Positions 10,446 through 19,808 of a DNA stretch of 62,330 bases are shown piece by piece. The stretch lies in NCBI RefSeq assembly GCF_900091855.1, contig NZ_FMCH01000543.1, forward strand, positions 1-62,330. The letters are read 5' to 3'. This DNA comes from Streptomyces sp. DvalAA-14 (lineage in GTDB: Bacteria; Actinomycetota; Actinomycetes; Streptomycetales; Streptomycetaceae). The notes under the pieces were generated by a model that was given only the letters and a program-made list of their open reading frames with translations, did no database searches and was not told the DNA's origin. Position 1 is the first letter of the stretch; each line of letters opens with the position of its first letter. The position numbers were made by a program, and so were the translations under genes.

Positions 10446-11888
10446 GTGGCCGGGGTCATCGCGCTGATGCTGTTCGGGGCGCTGGCCTCCGGCGCGGCGC
10501 CGGCGAGCGCGGCGCCGGCGGCTTCGGCGGTACCCGCCGCCACCAGTCAGTTCCACGGCGTGAACTGGGCGGATCCCAACGACAACTTCATCACCGGTCC
10601 GAACATCCCGGTCGGCCTGTCGACCTCGGACACCTACGCGACCACGTACACGAAGTCCACCGCGATCCTCGAGGGCTTCCAGGGCCTGGGCGCCAACACC
10701 GTCCGCCTCGGGTTCAACGCGGCCACCACGTCGGGCACCTGGTGGAACAGCTACACCGCCGCCCTGGACGCCGCCACCGCACTGGGCATGAACGTCATCG
10801 TGGCCCCGTGGCTGCAGGGCGGGAAGGTCAGTGACACCGCATCGTTCAATCAGATGTGGGACACCATGATCAACAAGTACGGAGGGCACGCCAACTTCTA
10901 CTTCGACATCATGAACGAGCCGTACGGCTACAACGCGAGCGACCTGACCACCTTCGAGGCCAACTGGCTCGCGCGCTACCCGAGCCTTCCCCGTAACCAC
11001 GTGATCGTGCCGGGCCTGTACTCCGACGGGAACCTGTGCGCGGTCGGCGGCGACTCGCGCCTGTCCGGCACGCTGCTGTCGATCCACATCTACGGCATGT
11101 TCGGGGACTCGCACACCACCGAGGCCGCCTGGGTCAGCGACTTCACCGGCAACCTGTGCGGCTACGCCAGCCGCGCGGTGCTGACCGAGTTCGGTGTTCC
11201 CATGAACACGGGGGTCAACTACAACGGTCCCAAGGACGGCGTCAACGACCTGTCCTACCTCTACGCGATCACCGACACCGTGCGGAACCTCGGAATGGGT
11301 TCGGTGCTGTGGACCGGCGTCAAGCAGGCCAGCCAGACGCAGGGCCCCGGACCGTGTGAGAACGCCTCCTGTGCGATCACCACGCTGGCCGGCTCCGGTA
11401 CCAACCTGTCGGTCGGCGTCACCAACCAGTCTGGCCTGGACCGCCTGCAATGGGGCTGGGGGACCGGTACCAACCCGGGCGGCGGCTCCGGCGGTGGCGG
11501 CACCTCGACGGTCCTGCGCGGCGTCGGCTCCAACCGCTGCCTGGACGTGCCGAACTCCAGCACCGCGAACAACACCCGGACCGAGATCTGGGACTGCAAC
11601 GGCGGGGCCAACCAGTCCTGGAGCCTGAACTCCGCCAAGGAGCTCGTCGTCTACGGCAGCAAGTGCCTCGACGCCGCCGCCTCCGGGACCACGGCCGGCA
11701 CCGCCGTGATCATCTACGACTGCCACGGCGGAGCCAACCAGCAGTGGACCCTCAACGGCGACGGCACCGTGGTCAACGCGCTGTCCGGCCTGTGCCTGGA
11801 CGTCACAGGGGCCGCGACCGCCAACGGCTCCCTGACCGAGTTGTGGAACTGCACCGGCGCCGGCAACCAGAAATGGACCCGCCAGTAG
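10446..11888 (+). CDS. Secreted GH5-like glycoside hydrolase with C-terminal ricin-B lectin (CBM13)
   Basis: The readable frame encodes a hydrophobic export segment (AGVIALMLFGALASGAAPAS), a clan GH-A barrel and a C-terminal ricin-type lectin of three repeats. The barrel shows the family-5 acid/base Glu in FYFDIMNEPYGY and the nucleophile Glu in RAVLTEFGVPMN; a Gly/Ser linker leads to CBM13 (NRCLDVPNSS, QWTLNGDG, NQKWTRQ end). The first in-frame start is GTG 10446, which leaves a signal peptide with no basic n-region. A good ATG with AGGAG at 10283 is one frame away, and a shift of one base in the C-rich tract 10381-10422 would join it to this frame. The arabinose operator suggests an arabinose-containing polymer as substrate, but GH5 specificity cannot be read from the motifs. 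Confidence 0.85.
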   Translation: MAGVIALMLFGALASGAAPASAAPAASAVPAATSQFHGVNWADPNDNFITGPNIPVGLSTSDTYATTYTKSTAILEGFQGLGANTVRLGFNAATTSGTWWNSYTAALDAATALGMNVIVAPWLQGGKVSDTASFNQMWDTMINKYGGHANFYFDIMNEPYGYNASDLTTFEANWLARYPSLPRNHVIVPGLYSDGNLCAVGGDSRLSGTLLSIHIYGMFGDSHTTEAAWVSDFTGNLCGYASRAVLTEFGVPMNTGVNYNGPKDGVNDLSYLYAITDTVRNLGMGSVLWTGVKQASQTQGPGPCENASCAITTLAGSGTNLSVGVTNQSGLDRLQWGWGTGTNPGGGSGGGGTSTVLRGVGSNRCLDVPNSSTANNTRTEIWDCNGGANQSWSLNSAKELVVYGSKCLDAAASGTTAGTAVIIYDCHGGANQQWTLNGDGTVVNALSGLCLDVTGAATANGSLTELWNCTGAGNQKWTRQ

Positions 11889-12058
11889 GGCCCCGGGCCC
11901 CCTCGGACGCGCGCCGACGCCGGACGCCCGGCGCGCTCGTCTCCCGGCGGTCCGGACGCCCCCTGGGCTCCGGGCCGCCGCAGGACCGCCCGGCCGCGGC
12001 CCACCGTTGCCCCGTCAGGTGGCGAGGTGGACCTGACCGTCCGGACCCCCTCGCCGCA

Positions 12059-12205
12059 GCCGACGAGGGGCAGTTCCAGCAGGCGCCGCGGAGCTCGCGG
12101 TCACCCAGCAGGCCGTTTCCCAGCGCATCGCCGCACCGGAGCGGAACCTCCGGGTCCGGCTGTTCACCCGGACCTCCCGCGGCGCCGAACTCACCGATCC
12201 GGCGT
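12059..12205 (+). pseudogene. LysR-family regulator DNA-binding fragment
   Basis: The plus strand encodes a recognisable LysR helix-turn-helix, AELAVTQQAVSQRIAAPERN followed by LRVRLFTRTSRGAELT, with no start and no effector domain. It is cut off at about 12205, exactly where the transposase fragment on the other strand begins. Confidence 0.65.
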
Positions 12206-12429
12206 TCGGTGCGCGTCGGGGTCCGCCGCGGGCTGTGGTGCGGGCGCGAGGAGCGGGCGCTCATGCCCACCTCGCCCTCCCGGCGGTAGCGGCCCGCCCA
12301 CCGCCCGGCCGTGGTCGGTGAGACCTGGAAGCTCTCGGCTGCCCGTCGCAGCCGCCGGCCGTCGTCCACGACGCAGCGGGCCGGACGCAGCCAACCGGTC
12401 TCGGTCAGGGGTGCATTGCGGTGGGCCAT
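12202..12429 (-). pseudogene. IS481-type transposase N-terminal fragment
   Basis: Minus-strand ATG 12429 starts MAHRNAPLTETG and runs through the helix-turn-helix (RRAAESFQVSPTTAGRWAGR) and the basic SSRPHHSPRRTPTRTERRI segment typical of Streptomyces IS481-family transposases. The DDE catalytic domain is absent. It abuts the LysR fragment, so insertion followed by deletion probably destroyed both. Confidence 0.7.
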
Positions 12430-12626
12430 GAGGGCCCTTCGCAACCTCCATGAACAGAACACCTAGAGCGGGCCGGACACGGCGGGGAGCACCTCCGGAA
12501 GGTCCGGCCCCGCCCGGCGGACCGCCGTCCGCCGGGCGGCCGGGGCGTGCGAGTGCCGATCCGCCCGAATGCACCCCGAGGGCCCGGGTAGGAGGCGAAT
12601 CACATCTCGTCCTTTACGGGGGTCTC

Positions 12627-13997
12627 ATGTCCGCCCTTCAACGTCCTGCCGGCCCTCCCGGCCCGCGGACCGGCGATGTCCTCGATGACCGGTACCGGTT
12701 GGACGAGATCCTGGGCACCGGCGGCACCGCTGATGTGTTCCGGGCCGCCGATCTGCGGCTGCGCCGGGAGGTCGCGGTCAAGGTGTTCCGCCCGGGCGCC
12801 ACCGCGGTCTCCGCCGACCGGTTCTGCGAAGAGGCGATCCTGCTGGGCCGGCTGACGCACCCGGCGCTGCTCGCGGTCTACGACACCGGCCGCTACCTCG
12901 GCGGCGCCTACGTGGTGACGCACCTGGTGAACGGCATCACCTTGCGGGAGCGCATCCACAACGGGGCCCCGCTGACCGACGCCGACGTGGCGCGGCTGGG
13001 CGAACAACTGGCCCTCGCGCTGGCCCACGCCCACGCGGCCGGGATCGTCCACCGGGACGTGAAGCCGTCCAACGTCCTCCTCGGGCCCGGCGACACCCCG
13101 TATCTGGCCGACTTCGGGATCTCGCGGCTCATCGACGAGCCGACCCGCGCCGAGCCCGGCACGGTGGTCGGCACGGTGCCGTATCTGGCCCCGGAACAGG
13201 TTCTCGGCAGAGGGTCCAGTCCGGCCAGCGACATCTACTCGCTGGGACTGGTCTTGCTCGAAGCGGTGAAGGGCGAGAAGGAGTACCAGGGGGCGCCGCT
13301 GGAGGCGAGCGCGGCCCGGCTGCTCCGGTCGCCGGAGATCCCGCGGTGGCTCTCGCCGGAGCTGGCACACGTCATCGAGGCGATGACCCGCAGCGAGCCC
13401 CGGGCGCGACCCGACGCCCGCCGCTGCGCCGAACTGCTGAGCCGGGCGGCCACCTCCCGTTCACCGCGGGCGCGCGCCGCCACGGATGTCCCCACCCAGC
13501 CCGGCCGGACCGTCATCCGTGGCGCTCTCGCACACCCGGGGCGCCGGCGGAGCGCGCTGGTCGCCGGCCTGACCGCCGTCGTGGTACTGGGCGCGGCAGG
13601 AGCAACGCTGCTGGCCATGGACGGCAGCCCGGCCGCCCCGGATGCGGGCACCCATCACTCCGCCCCGGCCAGTACGACGGCCGCCCGCACCACACCGCCC
13701 GGCACACCGGTCAGCGGGGTCAGCGCGGCGCGGACCGGCTCCCCCACCGCGGCCCGGGCCAGACAACCCGTCGCACGGAAACGGTCCCAGCCGGCCGCCC
13801 ACCCGGCCCCGCCCGCGGCGGCCCGCCGCCCCGCAGCGCCCGGTCAGCAGAATCCCCCGGGCCAGAAGAAGGCACCCGCACCCGCGGCCCGGGGAGCCGC
13901 GCCGCCGCATCCGGCCGCGCAGAAGAAGAGCACGGCGTTCGGGAAGGCCGCCACCGCGGCCGGCCCCGGCACGGCGGCCAAGCCGGCCGGGCCCTGA
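12627..13997 (+). CDS. Membrane-anchored serine/threonine protein kinase (PknB-like)
   Basis: A 456-residue Hanks-type kinase. Visible are the glycine loop GTGGTADVF (residues 30-38), ATP-binding Lys52 in VAVKVF, catalytic Asp144 in HRDVKPSN, DFG at 162-164 and the APE motif. A single membrane helix near residues 310-330 is followed by an extracellular Pro/Ala/Thr-rich tail of about 125 residues with no PASTA repeats. ATG 12627 is chosen because the kinase domain begins 20 residues later and a G-rich stretch lies just upstream. It probably senses an envelope signal and phosphorylates cytoplasmic Ser/Thr targets; its substrate is unknown. It stands alone, with transposon debris on both sides. 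Confidence 0.9.
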   Translation: MSALQRPAGPPGPRTGDVLDDRYRLDEILGTGGTADVFRAADLRLRREVAVKVFRPGATAVSADRFCEEAILLGRLTHPALLAVYDTGRYLGGAYVVTHLVNGITLRERIHNGAPLTDADVARLGEQLALALAHAHAAGIVHRDVKPSNVLLGPGDTPYLADFGISRLIDEPTRAEPGTVVGTVPYLAPEQVLGRGSSPASDIYSLGLVLLEAVKGEKEYQGAPLEASAARLLRSPEIPRWLSPELAHVIEAMTRSEPRARPDARRCAELLSRAATSRSPRARAATDVPTQPGRTVIRGALAHPGRRRSALVAGLTAVVVLGAAGATLLAMDGSPAAPDAGTHHSAPASTTAARTTPPGTPVSGVSAARTGSPTAARARQPVARKRSQPAAHPAPPAAARRPAAPGQQNPPGQKKAPAPAARGAAPPHPAAQKKSTAFGKAATAAGPGTAAKPAGP

Positions 13998-14014
13998 TCG
14001 TTTCTGACAAATGA

Positions 14015-14350
14015 TCATGCTGTGGTTTCGCGGAGCCACAAAATGACTGAGGCCAGGTGCAGTCCCGACTGGTAGCGGACGGCGAGCTTGTCGAATCGGG
14101 TCGGGATGGCGCGGAACTGCTTGAGAGGGTTGGAGCAGCGCTCGACCACGCTGCGGTCCTTGTACTGCTCTTCGTCGAGGGCCCGTGGTCGGCCGCCGCG
14201 GATGCCACGTCGCTTGTGGTTGGCCACCTGGTCGGAGTGTTCGGGGATGGTTGCCTTGATGCCGCGTTTCCGCGGGCCGACCCGGATAGCCCGGGAGGGA
14301 TACGCCTTGTCAGCCGGACGAGGTCGGTCTCGAAGTTCCGGTGTCGCCAT
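14015..14350 (-). pseudogene. IS5-family transposase C-terminal fragment
   Basis: The frame carries the end of a DDE transposase of the IS5 group: the RRGIRGGRP basic motif, YKDRSVVERCSNPLKQFR with the catalytic Glu context, and the LHLASVILWLRE tail. The N-terminal half with the first two catalytic Asp residues is missing. The stretch 14351-14747 upstream of it shows no recognisable gene. Confidence 0.75.
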
Positions 14351-14747
14351 TGGCGAAGTCGGAGAGGGCGCCGCCGAGATCGAAATCCGGGTGTCCAGCC
14401 GGCGCTCCAGGTGCTTGAAGCCGTCCTTGAGCTTGGTGTCGACTTCGGGTGTGGAGTGATCCGCTGGTGGTCGCCCGATCCCTCATCTGTCTTCGATGCG
14501 ACAAGCCCTTCCCAGCAATCCCGTGCCCGCAGTGCGGCAGTTACCGAATTGGAGGAAGCGATCCAAGTCCCGCTCGACGCCGATGCATACGTCCGGGGCA
14601 GGAGCAGGATCACGGGGGCGCAGGCACGACTACATCATGCCCGCGCCCCGACACAGTTCAGGCCGGCACCGGTAACCACGAGCGGCGCTGTGTTCGATTT
14701 TTGACCATGAAAGACATGCTGAGCGGGCGACGGTGTGCACCCCCTGC

Positions 14748-14880
14748 CTACTGGCGAGCCCATCGCTGGTTGCCGCCGCCGTCGCAGTTCCACGGGTCGA
14801 TCAGCGTGCCGTTGGCGGTGGCGGCCCCGGCGACGTCCTGCCACAGGCCGGAGGCGGCGTTGGTGGCGCAAGCCTCCGTC
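14748..14880 (-). pseudogene. Orphan CBM13 (ricin-lectin) C-terminal repeat
   Basis: A minus-strand frame ending TNAASGLWQDVAGAATANG, then GGGNQRWARQ and a stop. It matches the last lectin repeat and stop context of the GH5-like protein at 11.9 kb (AGNQKWTRQ). It lies just after the stop of the next gene on the same strand and has no start or catalytic part, so it is probably a duplicated fragment. Confidence 0.65.
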
Positions 14881-14938
14881 GCCCCCGGTGGCCGGCTGAC
14901 GCAAGCCGCGGTCCGGTTCGGCGATCAGGGCGGGGCGG

Positions 14939-17083
14939 TCATGTGGTGGCGCAGACGGTACCGTTGAGAGTGAAGACGGTCGGCGGGGGCGCCGCGCCGT
15001 CGTTCGCACCGGTGAATCCGAAGGACGCCGAGTTGCCGCCGTCCGCGGCCAGCGTGGCGTTCCAGTCCACCGGCGTGGCCACGATCTGCCCGCTGTGCTG
15101 GCTTATCCCGGCGTTCCAGAAGCCGGTGACGGATTCGCCGGCGCTGGGAAAGACGAAGGCCAGCGTCCAGCCGGTGATCGGCGTTGGGCCGGTGTTCGTG
15201 ACCGTCACCGCCGCGTTGAACCCGTTGCCCCAGCCGGCCGTGGTCCGGTACGACACCTGGCAGGTGGAGCTGACGGGGGTGCCGGTCCGCACGGTGACCG
15301 GGGCCGAGGGCGCCGACAACCGGCCGTCTGCGTCTCGGGCCAGGACGTTCCAGGTGAAGGTGCTGCCGGCGGAGAGGTTGTGGACAGTGGCGGAGGTGCC
15401 GGTGCTGTCCGCGAGCAGTTCGCTGGTGGTGCCGACCTGCCGGTAGACCTCGTAGCGGGTGACCGCGCCCCCGGTCGACGGGGTCCAGCTCACGGTGGCA
15501 CTGGTGTCCCCGGCCGCGGTGACCTTCGGCGCTCCGGGGGCGGACAGGGCCGAGGCCGTATGGGCCGCGGCGTGCAGGGTGACGCTGGTGAGCGAGTACG
15601 GCGGCAGGGTCCGCGTCACTCCGTACGCCGTTGAGGTGGTGTCGATCGCGTCGGCGCCGTCGCGGTAGGTGGCCACGGTCACCGGAGCTGAGAGGTCGGG
15701 GGTGAAGCCGGTCCAGTGCAGCGCCACGGTCTGCGCGGCGGCGGGGTCCTTGTTGATCAGCAGGACGCTCAGATCACCGTTCGTCCGGTGCACGGCGTGG
15801 ACCGCCACCGTCGCGCTGGTACTGCCCGAGCCGACCATCAGGTCCCCCGGGCGGCCGAGTTGGCTGAGCATCTTGATCGCGTAGTACGGCGGGAACGGGG
15901 TGTTCAGCGGCGGCTCGCAGACCCCGCCGACGCAGTCGCCGCTGGAGAGCACGCCCCAGTCGCCGTAGTCGGTGGCGCCGTCGGGCGACGTGGAGATCTG
16001 CTGGGCGCCGTTGTGGGTGTCCCACCAGTCGACGCTGAACACCCCGCTCTGCAGGGCGGTGAAGTAGGCGTCCGCGCCGAACAGCGCGTCGGGCTGGGTG
16101 TCCTCGCCGTTGCCGCCGTTGACCTCGGTGAGGGCGATCGGGGTGTTGCCCGCGCCTGCGGCGTTCAACTCATCGTGCAGCTGGGCGAGTTCGCCGGTGA
16201 GCTGTGCGGGGGTGCCGAGCATGTGCGCGGCATCCGGACTGCTCGGATACCAGTGCACGATCACGAAGTCCGCCTTGCCCGCAATGAGCGGGATCACGGT
16301 ATGGTTCCAGTCCGCGGTCTCGGCGCCCGCCATCACCCCGTCCGGCCAGTTGCCCGGCATGGTGAGCACGGCGCCGACCTTCACCGTCGGGTCGACTGCC
16401 TTCATCGCCGACACGTACTGCACCACGTTGTCCGCGTAGGCGGTGGGCGAGGTGTCCGGGTGGTCGTCGTGCTCCCAGCCGGAGCCGTAATGCCCGTTAC
16501 CGTAGATCTCGTTGCCGACTTCCCAGTACGTCGCGCCGTATCCCTTGGTGACGTTGGCGTATCGCACCCACTGCGCGGCTTCCTGCGGTGTGCCCGAGCC
16601 GTAGTTGGCGATCAGGATCGGCTGGGCCCCGATCTTCCGCACTGTGCCCATGAACGCGTCGAAGTCCGTGCCGGGCGCGACGTAGCCGCCGGGTGCGGAG
16701 TTGGTCTGCCAGTGGTAGATGTCGCCGTAGGAGCCGCCGGGATAGCGCAGCATCCCGACATTCGCGGCCTGCAGCAGGTCCTGCGTTTGGGGCGCGTTCA
16801 TCTGGGCGTCCCAAACGGCGCTGTTCAGGCCGTACGCCGTGCTGGGGATCGTGCCGAGGCCCTGCTCGGCGTTGACCGTCACGTCGGCGTCGGGGCCGGC
16901 CGCTTGCGGGGCCTGGTCGGCGGCCCGCGCGGACGCGCCCAACAGCAGGGCGCCCAGGAGCGCGAGGGCCGAGGCGCCCGCCGCGAGGCGCCGGGGCCTC
17001 GGTAAGGACCGTGCCCGCGAGAACCGGGGGAGCCTTGGGAGGCGCGTGGACAGGAAGAGACGAGGGGACGAGAAGAGACGCAC
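14939..17083 (-). CDS. Secreted clan GH-A glycoside hydrolase (GH44/GH51-like) with FN3 and CBM2
   Basis: A 714-residue exported enzyme. A long basic n-region and hydrophobic core end at SARA-AD (about residue 54). The catalytic domain shows MLRYPGGSYGDIYHW, the acid/base Glu192 in YWEVGNEIYGNG and a likely nucleophile Glu320 in IALTEVNGG, the layout of clan GH-A families such as GH44 and GH51. An FN3 module (about 505-600) and a C-terminal family-2 cellulose-binding module (about 608-714, Trp-rich, Cys at both ends) follow. GTG 17083 has AGGTGAG upstream. A perfect CebR-type operator lies 67 bases upstream. Substrate could be xyloglucan, cellulose or arabinoxylan. Confidence 0.85.
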   Translation of the reverse strand: MRLFSSPRLFLSTRLPRLPRFSRARSLPRPRRLAAGASALALLGALLLGASARAADQAPQAAGPDADVTVNAEQGLGTIPSTAYGLNSAVWDAQMNAPQTQDLLQAANVGMLRYPGGSYGDIYHWQTNSAPGGYVAPGTDFDAFMGTVRKIGAQPILIANYGSGTPQEAAQWVRYANVTKGYGATYWEVGNEIYGNGHYGSGWEHDDHPDTSPTAYADNVVQYVSAMKAVDPTVKVGAVLTMPGNWPDGVMAGAETADWNHTVIPLIAGKADFVIVHWYPSSPDAAHMLGTPAQLTGELAQLHDELNAAGAGNTPIALTEVNGGNGEDTQPDALFGADAYFTALQSGVFSVDWWDTHNGAQQISTSPDGATDYGDWGVLSSGDCVGGVCEPPLNTPFPPYYAIKMLSQLGRPGDLMVGSGSTSATVAVHAVHRTNGDLSVLLINKDPAAAQTVALHWTGFTPDLSAPVTVATYRDGADAIDTTSTAYGVTRTLPPYSLTSVTLHAAAHTASALSAPGAPKVTAAGDTSATVSWTPSTGGAVTRYEVYRQVGTTSELLADSTGTSATVHNLSAGSTFTWNVLARDADGRLSAPSAPVTVRTGTPVSSTCQVSYRTTAGWGNGFNAAVTVTNTGPTPITGWTLAFVFPSAGESVTGFWNAGISQHSGQIVATPVDWNATLAADGGNSASFGFTGANDGAAPPPTVFTLNGTVCATT

Positions 17084-17149
17084 GGCATTCTCACCTTCGA
17101 GAGGCGGGATGGAGGCGGTTGTCCCGCGAGCACACCGGATTGCCGCCAG

Positions 17150-17163
17150 TGGGAGCGCTCCCA
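17150..17163. promoter_or_regulatory. CebR-type operator for the GH-A hydrolase gene
   Basis: TGGGAGCGCTCCCA, a perfect 14-bp palindrome matching the known Streptomyces CebR (cellobiose repressor) box. It controls the minus-strand gene starting at 17083. The gene encoding CebR is not in the window. Confidence 0.85.
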
Positions 17164-17550
17164 CAATGCGGGCGGCCGGTTGCACTGTCAATGGTCCACG
17201 CACTCCGTCGCGGCGCCCGGTAGCGACGGGCCGCCCGGGGCGGGCGGGGGTCCCGTCCGGCAGGTGGTCTCCCGAGCCGGCGGCGCCCGGTACCGGTCAG
17301 CCGGACAGTTGCCGCCGGAGGGTGAAAAAACGCCGGCCGTCCGGGCCGTTCCGGCCGCCCGCGAGGCGGGTGCGGTAGCTACCGTTTCAGGCCGGACGGA
17401 TCGGGAGCGGCCGACGGCGCAGACGCGTTCCCGAGGGCGGCCCGCGTGGGCGGGAGGCGGGCCGCCGCCCGCGGGCTGGCGTTCCAGTGGCGGTGGCAAC
17501 GCGTCTTGCGCGGGGGATTACGCCCTCTCGGCATATTGGCTAGGCTCATG

Positions 17551-17564
17551 TGGGAGCGCTCCCA
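17551..17564. promoter_or_regulatory. CebR-type operator for the GH6 gene
   Basis: A second perfect TGGGAGCGCTCCCA, 64 bases before the GH6 start. The two boxes bracket the 544-base divergent intergenic region 17084-17627, which holds no other gene that I can see. Confidence 0.85.
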
Positions 17565-17627
17565 TGCAGCACGTCGGGCCCTGAGCACCACGAGGGCCTC
17601 CCCCCACGACAAGCACGGAGGACAGCT

Positions 17628-19103
17628 GTGACATCCCGCATCCGCTTACCGCGCCCTCCCGGCGCGACCGGGGCCCGCACGCGCGGGTCGCGGCTGCGCA
17701 AGGCCATCGCACTCGGCCTGGCCACTGGCCTGGCCGCCGCCGGTATCGCGCTGAGCAGCCAGATCACCGCAGGCGCCGCGGCGCAGGGCAGCCTCCCCGC
17801 CGGCACCCAGCTCTACACGGACCCCAACTCCCAGGTTGTCCGCTGGGTTGCCGCCAACCCCGGCGACTCCCGCCAGCCGATGATCGCCCGGCGAATCGCG
17901 TCCCAGCCGCAGGCGATCTGGTTCTCCGACTACCGCCCCTCCACCGTCACCGACGACGTCAGGGCGGTCACCACAGCCGCGGCGGCTGCCGGACAGGTGC
18001 CAGTGCTGGCCGTCTACGAGATCCCCAATCGCGACTGCGGCGGCGCCTCGGCGGGCGGCGCCCCGGACCTGGCCTCCTACGACGCATGGGTGCGCAACTT
18101 CGCCGCCGGGCTGGGCAACGGCCGGTCGATCATCATCCTGGAGCCCGATTCCGTCGCCCTGACCACATGCTTGTCCGCGCAGCAGCAGACGGACCGGTTC
18201 GCCTCGCTGTCCCGGGCGGGGGCCACCATCCACGCCGCCGCCCCCAACGCCAAGGTCTACATGGACGGCGGCCACTCGGCCTGGAACAGCGCCTCCGAGC
18301 AGGCCAACCGGCTGCGCTCGGCTGGCATCCTCACCAACGCCGACGGACTGTTCACCAACGTCTCCAACTTCAACACCACCGCCAACGAGGTCGCCTTCGC
18401 CAAGAACGTGCTGGCCGCGCTGGGCAGCCCGGCCAATCTGCATGCCGTGGTGGACACCAGCCGCAACGGCAACGGTCCGGCCGGGGGAGGGGCATGGTGC
18501 GACCCGTCCGGGCGGGCGATCGGTACCTACCCCACGACCGATACCGGCGACCCGGCGATCGACGGCTTCTTGTGGGTGAAGCCGCCCGGTGAGGCGGACG
18601 GCTGCGCGGGCGCAGCCGGCACCTTCCTGCCGGACGTGGCCTACGCGCTGGCATCCGCCGGGGCATCCGATCCCGCGCCGCCGACCACTCCTCCCACGAC
18701 TCCGCCGCCGACGACGCCGCCCACCACCCCGCCGACGACGACCCCGCCCACCACCCCGCCGCCGACGACGACCCCGCCCACCGGCGCTGCCTGCTCGGTC
18801 CATTACGCCGTCGCCAGTGCCTGGACGGGCGGCTTCACCGCCGACGTCACCGTTCGCAACACCGGCGGTACCGCCCTCAAGGGCTGGTCGCTCAAGTGGA
18901 CGTTCCCCGCCGACCAGAAGGTCGCCAACGCGTGGAACGCCGCGACCACTCAGTCCGGTGCGGCCGTGACCGCCACGGACCTGGGCTATAACGGGACCAT
19001 CCCCGCGGGCGGCTCCACCGGCTTCGGCTTCCAGGGGACGGGCTCCGGCACCTCGTCGCCCACCGCGTTCACTCTCAACGGCACCGCTTGCGGGGTGCTC
19101 TGA
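17628..19103 (+). CDS. Secreted GH6 cellulase with CBM2
   Basis: A 491-residue enzyme. A basic, Arg-rich signal sequence ends near AGAAAQG. The GH6 domain (about 50-345) shows VYEIPNRDCGG with the catalytic acid Asp, ILEPDSVAL, VYMDGGHSAW, and FLWVKPPGEADG near the end. A Pro/Thr linker follows, then a C-terminal CBM2. It cleaves beta-1,4 links in cellulose by inversion; the short loops and overall size favour an endoglucanase of the Streptomyces CelA type. GTG 17628 has GGAGGA five bases upstream. It is preceded by a CebR box, and a GC-rich hairpin follows it. Confidence 0.93.
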   Translation: MTSRIRLPRPPGATGARTRGSRLRKAIALGLATGLAAAGIALSSQITAGAAAQGSLPAGTQLYTDPNSQVVRWVAANPGDSRQPMIARRIASQPQAIWFSDYRPSTVTDDVRAVTTAAAAAGQVPVLAVYEIPNRDCGGASAGGAPDLASYDAWVRNFAAGLGNGRSIIILEPDSVALTTCLSAQQQTDRFASLSRAGATIHAAAPNAKVYMDGGHSAWNSASEQANRLRSAGILTNADGLFTNVSNFNTTANEVAFAKNVLAALGSPANLHAVVDTSRNGNGPAGGGAWCDPSGRAIGTYPTTDTGDPAIDGFLWVKPPGEADGCAGAAGTFLPDVAYALASAGASDPAPPTTPPTTPPPTTPPTTPPTTTPPTTPPPTTTPPTGAACSVHYAVASAWTGGFTADVTVRNTGGTALKGWSLKWTFPADQKVANAWNAATTQSGAAVTATDLGYNGTIPAGGSTGFGFQGTGSGTSSPTAFTLNGTACGVL

Positions 19104-19215
19104 CACGCCATCCGTTCGGTGCTGGCCGGCGAGGGCGTCCCCCTGCGACCTGGACCGGCGGCGGCAAGCGGCGACGGGAGCGGCAGCGGGCGGGGTGAGC
19201 GACCCCTGCCGCTCA

Positions 19216-19245
19216 GGGGCCGGACCGGAGTTCCGGCCCGGCCCC
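19216..19245. terminator. GC-rich hairpin after the GH6 gene
   Basis: GGGGCCGG (19216-19223) pairs with CCGGCCCC (19238-19245), with an inner CCGGA/TCCGG extension. It lies about 110 bases after the GH6 stop and between convergent coding stretches. Confidence 0.55.
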
Positions 19246-19333
19246 GAGGCCATGGCCTCAACTGCAGCGCGGCACTTGCTGGTTCGCCTGGCGGCCGTCG
19301 CATTCCGTACGAGCGGCCGCCGGCAGCGGCCCC

Positions 19334-19710
19334 TCAGGAGAAGGTGCAGGTGATCGATCCGTTGGGGAGGTTGATGCCGCTGGAGTTGGCCGTGAAGCCG
19401 AACGTCGTTGAACTGTCGGGCCCGATCGTGCCGTTGTAGGACGCGTTGGTCACGCTGACGGCGCTGCCGCTTGTGGACAGGGTGCCGTTCCACACTGTGG
19501 TGATCTTCGTGCCGTCGCCGGGTGTCCAGTTCACCTTCCAGTGACCGGTCGGCGAGGTGCCGTGGTTCATGACCTCGACCGATCCCTGGAAGCCGCCGCT
19601 CCAGGCGTTGGTCACCGAGTACATGGCCATGCAGTCGGAGCCGCCGGTTCCGCCGGTGGTGCTGTCACCGGCGGTGGTGCTGCCGGTTCCACCCGGTGCG
19701 TAAACAGCTC
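19334..19710 (-). pseudogene. Orphan linker plus CBM2, remnant of a secreted enzyme
   Basis: The minus strand encodes a Gly/Thr/Ser linker (GGTGSTTAGDSTTGGTGG) and a complete CBM2 ending in ITCTFS. The CBM2 has the expected Trp residues (NAWSGGF, GHWKVNW) and an N-terminal Cys. Upstream the frame hits a stop and no catalytic domain or signal peptide exists, so this is the tail of a lost cellulase or xylanase gene. Confidence 0.7.
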
Positions 19711-19797
19711 GTCACCTACGGCGGTCCTACCGGGACAACCACCCCTGGCACCGCCGGGACCACCCGCCGGGGTCGGCGAATTATTATCGATTGAGTC

Positions 19798-19808
19798 CGA
19801 AATTTTCG
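19798..19808. promoter_or_regulatory. Xylanase-type CGAAA-N-TTTCG box, perfect copy
   Basis: CGAAATTTTCG is an 11-bp palindrome of the kind reported upstream of streptomycete xylanase genes. It sits in an AT-rich pocket about 380 bases before the GH10 start, an unusually long distance. Confidence 0.5.

Noticed and set aside
17646-19493. 615-residue open frame opposite the GH6 gene
   Set aside because: Arg/Gly/Pro-rich composition, no domain, no ribosome site; it mirrors the GH6 gene and reflects high GC content.
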